Origin: Meconema thalassinum
Lineage: Eukaryota; Arthropoda; Insecta; Orthoptera; Tettigoniidae
Direction of reading: 5' to 3'
NCBI GenBank assembly: GCA_946902985.2
Contig: OX336389.2
Location: 1,009,019,441-1,009,083,440, forward strand
Length of the DNA: 64,000 nt
Below are positions 12,226-24,722 of this stretch, piece after piece. A program made the position numbers and the translations under genes. Position 1 is the stretch's first letter; each line of letters begins with the position of its first letter. The notes under the pieces were generated by a model that was given only the letters and a program-made list of their open reading frames with translations, searched no databases and was not told the DNA's origin.

Positions 12226-12513
12226 TTGGTTGGTGAAGTAAATCACCAAATCACAGGCGCAAAATTACCATCTAATCGTCAAGTTCTCGCAGTTCTATTT
12301 TTCAACATACGTGAGGTTAAGTTGACTGTTAGTGAAAGCGCAAATCTTGTCATTTGGGAGTGCAATATATTCTGGGATAAGGCTATAATACCTACCAGAG
12401 CTGTGCCTAATTGTGTTAAGAAGTTAGTGGATCTAATCAGGTCTGGCGAGAACTGCAAAAAAATAGCAAGAAGATTCAGGATTTACATAGGTGTAACTTT
12501 CAACTTGAATTAG
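12226..12513 (+). pseudogene. hAT-like transposase, N-terminal region
   Basis: The fragment contains LPSNRQVLAVLFFNIREVKL and later IFWDKAIIPTRAVPNC. These form the conserved N-terminal block of an uncharacterised hAT-derived protein family common in arthropod genomes. A candidate initiator ATG lies at 12186 but in another frame, so a frameshift separates it from this segment. The frame closes shortly before the SINE insertion at 12537. Confidence 0.6.
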
Positions 12514-12536
12514 ATAATTTATTCGATATCACACAT

Positions 12537-12902
12537 ACCGACAGTAGTGGCTATGCTGGCTAAAGCGCAGCATTAGGTCATGGGGCCAAGCTCTCTGCTG
12601 ACTCGGTAGACGCGTGGGTTCGAGCCCCACCGTCGGCCGTCCTTGAAATAGTTTTCCGTGGTTTCCCATTTTCAACACCAGGCAAATGCTGGGACGGTAC
12701 CTTCTGACAGGCCACGGCCGCTTCCTTCCCCATCCTTGCCCACTTTCATTCACCATCATTCATTTCATCTCTCATTAACTCCTCTCATGAGGTTGGCGTC
12801 AGGAAGGGCAACCGGCCGTAAAAACCATCGCCACAAAGACTTCCATCGCATCTCATCCCCGACCCCGTTGGAAAACGGGAATAATAAGGGGTAGACATAC
12901 AT
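12537..12902 (+). mobile_element. SINE inside the hAT-like element, 16-bp TSD
   Basis: This 366-bp SINE is bounded by a perfect 16-bp duplication, ATTCGATATCACACAT, at 12521-12536 and 12903-12918. It has an A-box-like start (agtggctatgctggctaaagc), a B box (gtgggttcgagccccac, about 12615) and the tail block gaaaacgggaataataaggg followed by (acat)n. The 3' third is shared with the SINE fragment at 14525-14672. Confidence 0.88.
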
Positions 12903-13254
12903 ACATTCGATATCACACATGTTGATGCTCTTGAAAGAATAAAAATCGTAGAAGATAAAATATTTTTCAAAAGTAAAGAGAGCCGGGGTGCCTAGCGGGT
13001 GTTGACAAAAAGTTGGCTGAAATTGAAGAAAGGGCTAGGCTGTGAATACTCGCAGAAGACAAAAAGAGACTAAAGCAAATGCCTTCCGCAAGCTCATTGG
13101 AATCTGCAACTTTACAGATCATTGATACACATGAAGACGTAGAAGAACAATCTACAAGAACTGAAGAAAGCCTGGAAGGATCTCTGCCATCCACATCTCA
13201 TTCTGTAAGTTCTTGAGCTACGTCGACAAGAAGAGGAAGAAAAGATTTTATCAC

Positions 13255-14334
13255 ATCTAAATTAGTTGTAACTTTAGACAGATGTCAACTAAGCATCAGA
13301 GATGATATTTATATAATTCAGTCTGTAGTAGTAGCACTTGCTCTTAGTTCTGACAGTTGTCCGATCAACAAATCTTCTATTCAACGCATTCGAACACAAA
13401 TGAGAAAAGATAGAGCGGGATCCATTAAATCCAATTTTCAGAATAACGTGCCCGAAGTAGTTACTGTTCATTGGGATGGAAAATTCTTACCTGCTCTGGA
13501 CGTAAGAAGTTCTAAAGAAGAACGCCTACCAATTATTATTTCATATGACGAAGAACTACTTCTTGCTGTGCCGAAGTTAGACAACTCTTCCGGCAAAGAG
13601 CAAGCGAAAGCAGTATCAAATGCCCTTCATGACTGGAACCTGGATGATAAGGTACACATAATGTGCTGTGATACAACAACATCTAATACAGGGTGCTTGA
13701 ACGGAGCTTGTGTGCTTTTAGAGCAAAAACTAGAAAGAGAGTTGTTACTCTTTCCTTGCCACCATCATATTTACGAACTGGTGCTCAAAAGTGTGTTTGA
13801 ATCAAAGATCCAACAAATCACTAGCAGTCCTGATATTCCAATGTTCAAAAAGTTTAGAGACAACTGGAAGAATATTAATCCTAGTGCCATCAAACCGTGC
13901 ACTGATTTTGTCCAACAACATCTCTCTGAGGCAAATATTATTGAATTGGTGAAGTTTTTTAACAATGCGCGGGCAAAATCTACTGTACGAGATGATTATC
14001 GGAGCTCGCTATTGTTTTTCTTAGTGGTGACATTAAATTCAAAATAAAAATCAGACCTGGTGCAATGTATCAAGCACGATGGATGGCATGAGCTATTCAC
14101 TCCTTAAAAATTTGTTCACTGCAGTCCCAGTTTAAAATGAGCGCTAAGGACAAACAAGCCTTACAAGATGGTTGTTTATTCATTGTGGCAGTTTACGTGA
14201 AGCCCTGGCTTGGATGTAGTTTGGCAATGAAAGCGCCGAATCAAGATTTCTGTTTTTTAAAGGACGCCTACGGTTGCGCAACAAGGAAAACTCTCGCCCA
14301 AAAACGAGAAAGATTTCCCACTATGAAAAACTAG
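13255..14334 (+). pseudogene. hAT-like transposase, central catalytic region
   Basis: The longest open piece (13400-14047, about 215 residues) contains VTVHWDGKFLP, RLPIIISYDEELL, CCDTTTSNTGCLNGACVLLE and LFPCHHHIYELVLKSVFE. This is the conserved core of the same arthropod hAT-derived family, with acidic residues in DGK and CDTTTSNTG. Upstream sequence from about 13255 (LDRCQLSIRDD) extends it. A second frame at 14137-14334 continues with FIVAVYVKPWLGC. Stops at 14045 and frameshifts make it non-functional. Confidence 0.75.
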
Positions 14335-14524
14335 CTTCCGAAGAAGAAAATTGATAAACAATTCAGATATTAAACAGTGGGGGACATCAACCCATTATCC
14401 GGCCGAAGCCCAAAGTGTTGCGCCATTACCACGAGGTAAAATATTTCCACGACGCAGTTACGCAGAAAGAAAATACAAAGACAACCCAAATAAGCAGATG
14501 AACAATAAATAAATATCACACTTC

Positions 14525-14672
14525 CCGGAACTTCATTCATTTCATCTGTCATTAACTCCTCTTGTGAGGTTGGCATTAGGAAGGGCATCCGGCAGTAAAA
14601 ACCACCCGCCCCATAGGCTTGCATCTCGTCCCGGACCCCGTTGAAAACGGGAATAATAAGGGGTAGACATAT
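14525..14672 (+). mobile_element. 3' fragment of a SINE
   Basis: The segment from cattcatttcatctgtcatt to gggaataataaggggtagac matches the last third of the SINE at 12537-12902. It has no pol III promoter boxes, so it is a 5'-truncated insertion. The preceding stretch 14335-14524 has no feature I recognise. Confidence 0.7.
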
Positions 14673-14689
14673 TGTGTAGGGTGGGTATA

Positions 14690-17600
14690 TTGTAAGTATT
14701 ATTATTCTCAATTGCATTTTGTGACTATTTTGAATCTAAATTACATTTTGTAAGTATTTTCTATCTAAATTGCATTTTGTAAATATTGTCAATTCAAATA
14801 ACAGTACAGTACGTATGTAGTTAGTTTTAGTTGTAAGTAGGTAGTTAGTTTGTCTGTTAGATATATGTCATTGTTCTATTAGACTGTGGTGAGTGAGTGT
14901 GTCTGGTAGCAGTTGCATTGTTTTATTAGTTCTAGTCCATTGTTTCAGTAGACTGTGATGTGTGAGGGTGCATGTGAGTGTGCCTGGTGACAGACTGTTT
15001 TAGTGGTAGTATTTGTTGTTGGTGAAACTTTGTATTTTTTTTTCGTTAGTAGAATTTTAGTATTTAATTGTTAGTACGGTAGAAGGTTAGTATTTTTGTT
15101 AGTAGAATTGCTCTTTACTTATTCTGAAAGGGAGTAGCAGCCTTTCAGAATAAATCAATTCTTTACTCGTCTTATAGACGGTTAAGATATTGATAATATA
15201 AGCCAAATAATGGCTACACTGCGTCCTGCTGCACGGCTGAAAGCAACGGGAAACTACAGCCGTATGCTATTCCCGAGGATATGCACCTCTCTATGCATAA
15301 TTACATGTGATGATGGCCTCCTCCCTTATAAAATTTCAATCCGGAGGTAAACTAGTCCCCCGTTCGGATCTCCGGGTGGGGACTACTCGAGAGGGGGTTA
15401 ACATCACAGAAGTGACAAAGAGGAAATCTGACATTCTACGGATCGGAGCGTGGAATGTTAGAAGTCTGCTAGGAAGTGGAAGGTTAGAAAACTTAGAAAG
15501 GGAAATGGATAGGTTGAGGTTGGATTTGGTTGGGATTAGTGAAATGCGCTGGCAGGAAGAACAGGACTTTTGGTCAGGAGACTGTAGGGTCATTAGCACT
15601 AAATCAAACAATGGCCAAGCAGGGGTTGGCCTCATATTGAGTAGGAAACTTGGACAGCGGGTGGAATATTGTAGCAAAAATCAATACTAAACCTACCTGC
15701 ACCACAGTGGTACAAGTCTATATGCCTACCAGTCAAGCTGACGGTGAGGATGTTGAAAAGGTCTACGAAGAAATAGACGAAATTCTGAGGTATATCAAGG
15801 GTGATGAAAATGTTATAGTAATGGGAGATTGGAATGCTGTGGTAGGAAAAGGGAGAGAAGGGAAGATAGTAGGAGATTTCGGATTAGGTGAAAGGAATGA
15901 TCGAGGAAGCAGGCTGGTAGAATTCTGCACCGAGCATGAGTTGGTCATAGCTAACACCTTATTCAATAACCACAATAGAAGAATATACACATGGATGACA
16001 CCAGGAGATACAGGGCGTTACCAAATCGACTTCATTATTGTCAAGCAGAGGTTTCGAAACCAGATTTTGGATTGTAAAGCATATCATGGTGCTGACATAA
16101 ACTCTGACCGCAACCTGGTTGTAATGAAATGCAGATTAAAGTTGAAGAAACTGAAGAAAAGTCAAAAGCCAAAAAGGTGGGCAATAGACAGACTGAATGT
16201 TAAGGATGTAAACGAAAGATTCAAGAAGAGTATAAAGGAAGGACTAATGAAAAACCCTACACAAACTTCAATTGCAGACGAATGGGCACTTTTGAAGAAT
16301 GAAATAACAAAATCCGCAGAAGAAAACATTGGTAGAAAAGAAAGAATAGGTAGAAAACCGTGGATCACTCAGGATATACTAGAATTGATGGATGAAAGGC
16401 GGAAACACAAGAATGTAAGAGATGAGAAGGGGAAAGCAGAATACAGACGTCTGAGGAATGAGGTTAACAAGAAGTGCAAGGAAGCGAAAGAAGAATGGTT
16501 GAAAGAGAAATGTGCAGGTATAGAAAATTGTCTGAAATTAGGAAAAGTAGACACAGCTTATCGAAGGATTAAGAATACTTTTGGGGAAAAGAAGACTAAG
16601 TGCTGTAATATTAAGGACACAAATGGAAAGCCTCTAACAGATAGGGAAGAAAAGGTTGAGAGATGGAAAGCTTACATAGAGAGTTTGTATAAGGGAAAGG
16701 AGATTGAGAATCATGTAATGGAAAGGGAGGAGGAAATTGATGAGGATACGAAAGGAGATTTAATATTGAGATCAGAATTTGATAGAGCTTTGGAAGACTT
16801 AAGCAGGAACAAAGCACCAGGCATAGATGATATACCGATTGAGTTGCTACGCTGCATAGGAGATGAAGGTCTGATCAGGTTATTTCACTTGGTGTGTAGG
16901 AATTATGAGACAGGTGAGGTACCCCCTGATTTCAAGAACAATGTAATCATCCCTATACCAAAGAAAGTGGGAGCTGACAGATGTGAAGATTACCGTACAA
17001 TCAGCTTGATTACTCATGCTTCAAAGATCCTGTCTAGGATAATTTACAAGAGGATTGAAAGCCAGATAGAAACGGAGTTGGGTGAAGACCAGTTTGGTTT
17101 CAGGAGAAATGTAGGAACAAGGGAAGCTGTACTAAGTCTTAGGCTGATTTTGGAAGGTAGAATAAGGAAAGATAAGAGAACGTTCATGGCTTTTGTAGAC
17201 TTAGAAAAGGCTTTTGATAACGTTGATTGGACTAAATTGTTTGACATTTTGAAATCGATTGGAATAAAGTACAGGGACAGGAGGGTGATATACAATCTGT
17301 ACAGAAACCAGACAGCAGTCATTCGAGTTGAAGGACATGAGAGAGAAGCTGGTATTCAGAAAGGTGTAAGGCAAGGCTGCAACTTATCACCCATACTTTT
17401 CAATCTTTACATTGAACAAGCAATGAAGGAAATTAGAGAAAAATTTTAAGTGGGAGTGAAGATTCAAGGAGAAATAATTTCAACTCTGAGATTTGCTGAT
17501 GACATAGTCATCTTGGCCGACAAGCCTGAGGATTTGAATGAGTTTTTGAATGGTATGGACTCCGTCTTACGAAAAGAATTCATGATGAAAATTAATAAAT

Positions 17601-18270
17601 GTAAAACAAAAATACTGGAATGCAGCCGAAATAAATCAGAAACCTCTATTGAGATCAAATTGACAGGTGAAAAGCTGAAGGAAGTAGGAGACTTCTGTTA
17701 CTTAGGAAGCAGAATAACCAGTGATGGACGAAGCAAAGAGGATATAAAAAGTAGGTTGGCTCAGGCAAGAAAGCATTTCTACAAAAAAGGAATCTGCTGA
17801 CATCAAATCTAAATTTAGGTACTAGGAAGTCATTTTTGAAAGCCTTTGTCTGGAGCGTGGCGCTCTATGGAAGTGAAACTTGGACTATTGGTGCAGCAGA
17901 AAAGAGGAGAATAGAAGCATTTGAAATGTGGTGTTACAGGAGAATGATGATCAGATGGGTAGATAAGGTTACAAACAAAGAGGTATTAAGACGAGTGGGA
18001 GAGGAGAGACGTTTCTGGCGACTGCTAATGAAGAGAAGAGATAGGTTGGTAGGACACATACTAAGACACCCAGGAATAGCAAGCTTAGTTATGGAAGGAA
18101 GGGTCGAGGACAAGAACTGTAGGGGTAGACCAAGGTTAGAATATGTTAAACAGATTTCCTCAGATGTAGGGTGTGGTAGCTATGTAGAGATGAAACGATT
18201 AGCTCAGGACAGGGAGGCATGGAGAGCTGCATCAAACCAGTCAAAAGACTGAAGACTCAAACAACAACAA
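14690..18270 (+). mobile_element. RTE-type LINE inserted in the hAT-like element
   Basis: A 5' region of about 600 bp (14690-15306) begins with three imperfect copies of a roughly 35-bp AT-rich unit (aattgcattttgtaa..., 14705-14795). It ends with the GC-richer block gggtggggactactcgagag that precedes RTE open frames. The coding region follows. The 3' end is a (CAA)n tail at about 18258-18273, directly joined to host coding sequence. The exact 5' end is uncertain. Confidence 0.8.
15307..18252 (+). pseudogene. RTE endonuclease / reverse transcriptase, three breaks
   Basis: The EEP endonuclease (RIGAWNVRSLLGSGRLENL, VIVMGDWNAVVGKGREG, QIDFIIVKQRF) spans 15440-16130. The reverse transcriptase follows, with FMAFVDLEKAFDNVDW, GVRQGCNLSPILFNLYIEQA and FADDIVILAD (17490-17519). 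The C-terminal block is GHILRHPGIA to RGRPRLEYVKQ. Breaks are a frameshift at about 15650-15690, one in-frame TAA at 17447-17449 just before the catalytic FADD, and a 1-nt frameshift near 17790. With only three lesions in about 2.9 kb, this is a fairly recent copy. Confidence 0.85.
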
Positions 18271-18279
18271 CAACAAAGA

Positions 18280-18520
18280 CCTTAAAAGATTACGAGAAAG
18301 TTGACAAGTTGATTTCCAATGCGGCTTTAAACAAGTTCAGTCAACACTTGTGGTACTTGTCAGAGGAAATAGCCATCCTTTCAATTTTTGATGATGAAGT
18401 TGATGAGCAGACCATAGGAAACATTGTAGAAAACTTACAAAAAGAAAGCTTTGGTCATACCGGAAAGAGATATGTTCCTTCGAAAGAAGAGATGTCTGGC
18501 TCTCTATATGGTACGTATTA
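18280..18520 (+). pseudogene. hAT-like transposase, C-terminal exon (left copy)
   Basis: The fragment starting LKDYEKVDKLISNAAL and containing HLWYLSEEIAILSIFDDEVD resumes the hAT-like protein directly after the RTE (CAA)n tail. Its end (...SLYG|gtacgt) resembles a 5' splice donor at 18511. A matching acceptor, tttcag, lies before the next coding segment near 33219, so this may be a true exon. The same exon is duplicated at 32590-32832. Confidence 0.65.
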
Positions 18521-18530
18521 GACTAGCAGT

Positions 18531-18750
18531 AAGCCTCCGTGGCTTAGGCGGCCACTCCATGTGAGATCTGTGCTGGACAAAGCGGAGGTAGACAGGTTTT
18601 TCTCCGGGTACTCCGGTTTTCCCTGTCAAAATTTCATTCCAGCAACACTCTCCCCTATCATTTCATTTCATCTGTCATTCATTTAATCATTGCCCCAGAG
18701 GAGTGCGTCAGGCCTCGGCAGCCGGCACAGTTCATATCCTCGCCGCTAGA
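18531..18750 (+). mobile_element. SINE cut off by the gypsy LTR
   Basis: It starts aagcctccgtggcttaggcg after the 14-bp sequence ATTAGACTAGCAGT and stops at gccgctaga where the LTR begins. The complete copy is at 32842-33129. The head lacks a recognisable B box. Confidence 0.85.
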
Positions 18751-19565
18751 TGTATTAATTTATAAGGTGGTGCCTAAAAGGGTAGCTTCCCTTGTCAGGG
18801 TAAGCTGACCAGTGTAGAGTGTTGTGGTGTGCTAGGAACTAGGGGGCGTTCCTATAAATAATGTGGTAGCGTTTGAAGGGATGGGACCCACTGCAAAGGG
18901 TCGCTGTACTGGTCGCTCAGCTGACTGCTTATTACGTAATTGAGTCTGCTTGTATCAGCTGAGTGGCACGCGCTGCTCGCTTGCAGCCGGGCCGGCTCGG
19001 GGAATACAAAAGTACTTAAGTTGGCGCTAATAGACTGCTGTCTGTCACGTCTTTACGTGACGGGAATAAGGAAGGGCGTTGGGATGTAAAGAGGCGTATA
19101 ACAGTAATGCTAGTGTAGAGTGTGGACCAAGTGTTTTATTGGTCTGTGATTCTGATAGTGAGTCCCTTGTAGGGAATGAAATTAGGTTCACAATGTATTA
19201 ACAAGTGTTGGGTTACGGGTTACAAAGTAGGAATTCTGAACACGATTGACTGACTCACCTCGGTTGACACCAGCGTAGCTTCGGCCGTCTCGATGGAGCA
19301 CTGACAATGGAGAGAGAGTTTGACCTCATTAGGACGTCTTCTTATACCTTCTGACGCCCTGCTGTCAGCAATGTATTGGCCCAGTTAGTACTATGTCGCT
19401 GAGTGTAATGATTACGTAAGGCTTGAGCTGCTTTATGGAGTAGCAAGCTGTCCTTACGGTATTAATGGATGTTGCCCCGGCTTTCCAAGAGTTGCCATTT
19501 AGGGGATTTAGCCAGATGCCGGGGGGATGGTCTCCAAGGGGTGCATACCCCTGGGATACTGTACA
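18751..19565 (-). repeat. Gypsy 3' LTR
   Basis: On the minus strand it begins TGTACAGTATCCC and ends TTAATACA, so it has TG..CA ends. It is the same length as, and appears identical to, 31453-32267. A purine-rich tract on the minus strand just upstream of it (rc of 19566-19581, aatgaaggaagactc) is a plausible polypurine tract for plus-strand priming. Confidence 0.93.
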
Positions 19566-22500
19566 AGAGTCTTCCTTCATTTGTTCGCGTCCTCGCGAAC
19601 GGGAACGGAACTGGAAGTTGGGATGTTGACGTAGTGGTCCTTGGAACCCCCTCGTATCTCCTGGTGGCGTCGTATCGAAGTGTGGGTGTGAGGTCAGCCC
19701 GTGTTCAGAGGGGAGGGTTATGGGATGTACAAATATATGTATACATTGACATTGTGAAAGAACAAACAAAAAAAATTGACATTGCGAAAGATTTGATTAA
19801 CATTGGGAAAAAAATGACATTTTGAGAAAAATTTAACGTTAAAATAAATTCGACATGTAAAAAAAATTGCCTTTGTTATTGCTGGCATATTGCTAGTTTA
19901 AAAAAAACATGGTTTCTGATGGTGATGTGTTACATAGTTTTGCAGGGAGGAAAAACCCAGGGCCGAACGGATGATGGCGTCGTCCGCCCTATCTTAGGGA
20001 AAAAGTGCTCCCTGCAATAAGAAAGGTGGAAGAAAATAGAAAAATGGGTGTTCCAGGGTATCATTTAAGGGAAATATTCAAAAGACGTTTATTGGTTTGG
20101 GAAAAAACGGAACACCCTGACAAATGGGGAAGTTAGAAGAAGGAAAGATGAAAGAAAACAAATCATACATATTATGTACATTGGCATCTTGATACACAAA
20201 CAAAAAGATATATAGTGTATAATTGTATAAAGTGTATCCTGAAAAAATTATAAATTACAATGACCTTATGTCTATTGGAAAAATTGTATAAAGTTTATCC
20301 TTAAAAATTAGTAATTACAGTGGTCTTATGTCTACTTAATCGCGCTAATCCCTTATTATTATAGTTGTTGTGAGGTACCTCGCGTGCACGCTACCCGTCT
20401 GTACGTACTCTTGCCGTCTCACGGCTGATTCTGTACGGCCACTCCTTGGTACGGTATAGTGGTCGTACCGCTTGCATGTATGCTTAATACCTAATCTGTG
20501 AAGCATCCTCTGTGGGTGAATGCTTTCACACTTGACAATGAGAGTCACTGCCACAAATCGGTTGCGCCCTCATTGTCGTAATCTGCGTCGCATTTTGACG
20601 CTTTATGTGTTTAAATTTTAGTTGATCTGCCAGTAAGCCTGGTACCCCACAGGCACCAGTCCTGCTGTGCAGATTTATTTTGGAGTGTGTAGCTGAAAAA
20701 GAAAAATGTGGTGAGTGTTTGCGAGTGTGTCGGGATTAGTGCACGTTGAAAAATAAAAATAAAATAGTACACATCATGGCATGCTGTAAATAATATGCCA
20801 CTGCAATATGGTAGTGAAATTCCTGTCACCAGTTTACTGTATCTGGTGACGAGGCCTGTGAAAAAAAATGGCGAGGTTTAGAAAAAACATATTAGTACTG
20901 GTTGAAGCTCTTCTTTCACTGAAAAAAATAGCATGATTAATGTTACTTAGCTGCAAGGCCGGGCTTACCCTATACGGTGCCGTAATGCCGTAAATAATAT
21001 GTAGTTGGTCTTACCCCGGTAGCGGAATTGTGGTTACCGGGTGCCGATATATTCCACTTTGATTATGCCTATTTTAACCTAGTTTATCCTAAGTATTGTC
21101 GGGCTTACCTCGGTAACGGATTTATAGTCACCGAGTGCCGATCGGCGTTACTTAATACTATCTAACTTAATTATGGTCTAATAATAAAAAAAAAACTATT
21201 ACTAAGCCGAGAGGGTTGCCTTAATCTATTGCCGAAATGTGCTGCGCCATAGCTGGCAACAGCGGTGAATAAATTTGCTTAATCCTAGGTTGCGTGTCAA
21301 ATGCAACCGTCTTACAACTAAATTTGGCCTAGGACGATCGCCTGGGGCAATTAAATCCCCAGATCACCACCCGCACGAGCCCCAGAAACACCGGTTGTCT
21401 CTAGGGTCGCTAGATTCCGTCCCCTTAACTCTAGGTGTCGACGTCTATTACTAGGACTAATCTATTCGCAGGCGCTTACGGTGCCACTAAGCTAACCGTT
21501 TCGCCCGCTGTAACTTCCTTGTTCATGCCCGTTTGCTGTTCCGATTTATCATAGTTGAGCCGCCCACTTGGCTCCTGTGAGGGGCGCGCAATGCCCCTTT
21601 CTTAATGCCCTCTGGTTGCCCGTTGCGTCGCCATTTATGTGGGCATTGGACAGTGTGGTCCAATGGCATAATATTGTCTTCGCCTTAATCGGCCGTCGCA
21701 ATCTGCTTTCGCAGTGATATTTGCCTCTATGGGCCGCCGTAGTATGCATTTTCGCATTGATATATAAATTTGCCTCTATGGGCCGCCGTAGTATGCATTT
21801 TCGCATTGATATATAAATTTGCCTCTATGGGCCGCCGTAGTATGCTCCAACGCACAGGAGTTTTGCTTCCCGCTATGGAAGCCGTGCCTACTTAAATTTA
21901 AACTTAACTAGAAGTCTAGTCATAATGGGGTCGTCTCTAGGGATAGCTCCCGAGGCCGGCGCGGAGTGAGCTATTTCTCCCGCCATTCTCAGAAAGTCTC
22001 CCTGCAGGTCTTGGCTTCGACGACCGTGGCACAAAGTGGGTTTAGCATCCCTTCCTCCCAGGGGCGGTTTATGCGCACCTAGGATTCCAGAGCTTGCCCG
22101 ACCAGGCCGCGAATGCTTTGACCTTACGTAGTTCGTCTGTTTGGTCTAGTCGTCAGTTAAGTGAGGTCGCTGCGCTGTCGCGCCAACTGGGGAAGGGTCC
22201 ACATCGCCTTCCCCATCTCTCAAAGTGTGGTTCTCCTGACCTTTGGCTTACACCGTTGTCAACCATCATACCGTATCAGATTCCTTTGTAAGAGAAAAAA
22301 AAATGTGTCGTAACCTGTGTGAATGGTTCAATTTCCGTGTAAAATGTAAAATATTTCCAGTGTAGCGGGGTTGTAGATCTTCTAAGTACATAGGCTACTT
22401 CTGGCCTACCATCGCTATGTCAGCTTTCCAGCAATAATGCTTTCTTTACCTTAATGGAGGTGTTAGTAGGGTCTATAATGTCAGGTACCCTGTTATTAGG

Positions 22501-24722
22501 ATTTGGGGGTAGTTATTTGTTGAGTGGGCTTAAAGCATGGTAGGAAGGGTTTGCGCACCTTTGGGTTCCACGTTAGTGGTGGCCTAGAACCGGTGGTGGC
22601 GTTGGGATGCTCCTATAGTGAGTGGATTGGGGAGGCAATTCCCGGGATTGCAAAAATACGAAAATTCATGCAGGTTTGATATTAAAATCCCTGGTGAACG
22701 GATGGGATACTCATGCATGTGTCTGGATATGAAGTTTCTGCCTTCAAGTACGGATAGGTGTAGGATGGGGCATAATACCAATATATCCCTTTCATGCGGG
22801 AGTGTTTAAGTACTAAAGAATGGTTAGTATATATCTATGGCCTCCTCTCTCATTTGGAGAGGCGCATTATGCTTCTCTAATGTTTGCTGACACACCCCTA
22901 ATACTCAGGTGTTAGCATTGGGACGCAAGGCGTAGCATGCCTGCTTTTTTTTAGACGCATGAAGTCCATCAACCCCTGTGTGTATTTTGTAATGTAGTGT
23001 AGCTGTTTTTGGTCGTGTAGATGTGGTTGCGTTGTTTATGTTGGGCGTGAGAAGGTTATGGGAAGGGAGTAAGGTGGTACGCTGGTAGCCTGTTCTCCTG
23101 TCGTCCTCCCTTGGTCCATGTTGGCTTTCTATCCGCGCCTTGGGATAGTAGAGCTGCATGACCTAACCTGGTCGGCCATTTGCAGTGTAGATGTGGCCAG
23201 AGGTCGTAATGCGACTGGTCATGTGCTAGTCATCTGTAATGATTTATTTGGGGAATAGAATCGTGAAAAGAAGTTATTAAGGGGAGGTCCTGTTTCCTCA
23301 AAGTCCCTATGTTCGCTCCTAATTGGTGAGTGCGAGTGCGTGTGTGTGCCTATGTACCGCTACACCACGCGGCCGGTTGGTCTGTTATAAGGCTAAGTCC
23401 TACTGTGTATGTTGTGTACGGGCGGGAAGCGCCCGTGGCCTTTCAACGTCTTTGCGAACGTGCCCTTGAGGCCCAGGATAGGTTCCGCTGTGTCACGTCT
23501 TGTCCATTGCCAAATGTTTCTGCAGTGTGGAGAAAAAAATGTATGGTATTATAATTGTTATGTGTTTGTAATTTCATGGTCACTGGCGCAACGCAATAGT
23601 GTCTCGTCACCGCATTATTGCAGTGTAACTAGTCTGCTGTCAGCAGTTAGTATGTGCAATACCAGGCCGGGAAGTTACTGTTTGTCATCCGCTGGTATGT
23701 GCCTTCCTGCACGAATGCAAGTGTGGTCATTGTTTTGGATTCCTAGCGGTCTAATGTAGCAATTCGCCCTAGTTAGGTAATGACGTCGTGTGGCCATTGT
23801 TCCCTAAGACTTGTGTCTTGCGAAATTTTCCTACCTGTGTTTGTGAAATGTATTCCCTATGTCTGGTGTAATCCGAAATTTTATGTCTGGCTTTTGGTGG
23901 GAGGAAATGTAGTATTCCCTGTACATGCATTTGTATGGGCCACCTTCAGTATGATTGGACGCCTGAATAGCTGTTTCCCTTTGTGTCTAAATTTTTACTG
24001 GAACTCAGACCCGTGACCTTCTGTCATTCTCTGTGTTTTATGTTTGCGTTGTGTGACAGGGCTTGGGGCTTTCCCAGTGTGGTCTTTGCTTGTGTTCCGT
24101 GTACCAAAAATACCATTGGATAGTTAGTTTTTGGTACGCGTGTGGTGTGTGGTCATGGGTTCGAATCCGGTTGTCTGTAAAGACTTGGTGTGATCATTTC
24201 CGTGCAGCATATAATATGGCATGTTCCCGTGGATGTGCAATGCGCAAATGAAAGCATGCATACCTGTGTAGAGTTTGTATGTTTTTGATTTCCCCTTGTA
24301 GTGTAATTTTGGAAGATATAGGGTCTGTAAATCGGGCGTGAATGATGCCGTGCGCTCTGCTCTGAGAGCATTTGTCTGTAAGCGTACAGTTTATCACTGA
24401 GGCCTGTGTTATCGCTGAGCATGGCGGTATCGGATTGCAATGTCCTGTGCGCACGCTTGTTACTTGTCTTGATAACGCTGTATGTCCGTGCTTTTGCTTC
24501 CGGCACGCGTATGTGGGAACCTGATAGCTGTCCATTGTAATTGCGGGCAGGCTCTTCGTAATGGAAAAGAACCTTCTACTAACTATTTTTGTGTCCCCGC
24601 TTGTGTGTTACTGTGCCGTGGTTCGATTATGTCCCTACAATGGTACGAAATGTCATTATGCCCGCGTGTCTCCGGGACAGTTCTGTGGGGTGTTAGGATC
24701 GTATCCCGGCGCGGTCAGTGGG
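19566..24722 (-). other. 5.1-kb region between pol and the 3' LTR, no env seen
   Basis: No open frame here exceeds about 120 codons on the coding strand, and none shows an envelope-like signal peptide, furin site or transmembrane segment. Visible structure includes imperfect repeats of a cttaccccggtaacgga...gtcaccgagtgccgat unit at about 20940-21140, and a 49-bp tandem repeat at 21719-21840. Simple A-rich repeats occupy 19740-19850. It is clearly part of the element because both LTRs enclose it. It may be a long 3' untranslated or packaging region, or a decayed extra gene. Confidence 0.6.
21719..21840. repeat. 49-bp tandem repeat in the gypsy 3' region
   Basis: The unit tttgcctctatgggccgccg recurs at 21721, 21770 and 21819, a 49-bp period and about 2.5 copies. 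It includes gcattttcgcattgatatataaa. The first two units are almost identical. Confidence 0.88.

Larger units (their letters stand above)
17963..18750 (+). repeat. 788-bp segment duplicated on the far side of the gypsy element (left copy)
   Basis: This block holds the 3' end of the RTE LINE, the hAT-like coding segment and most of a SINE. It recurs as 32268-33061. I see two substitutions and two extra CAA units in the right copy. The block abuts the left LTR at its right end (gctaga|tgtatt). See the findings for possible mechanisms. Confidence 0.92.
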
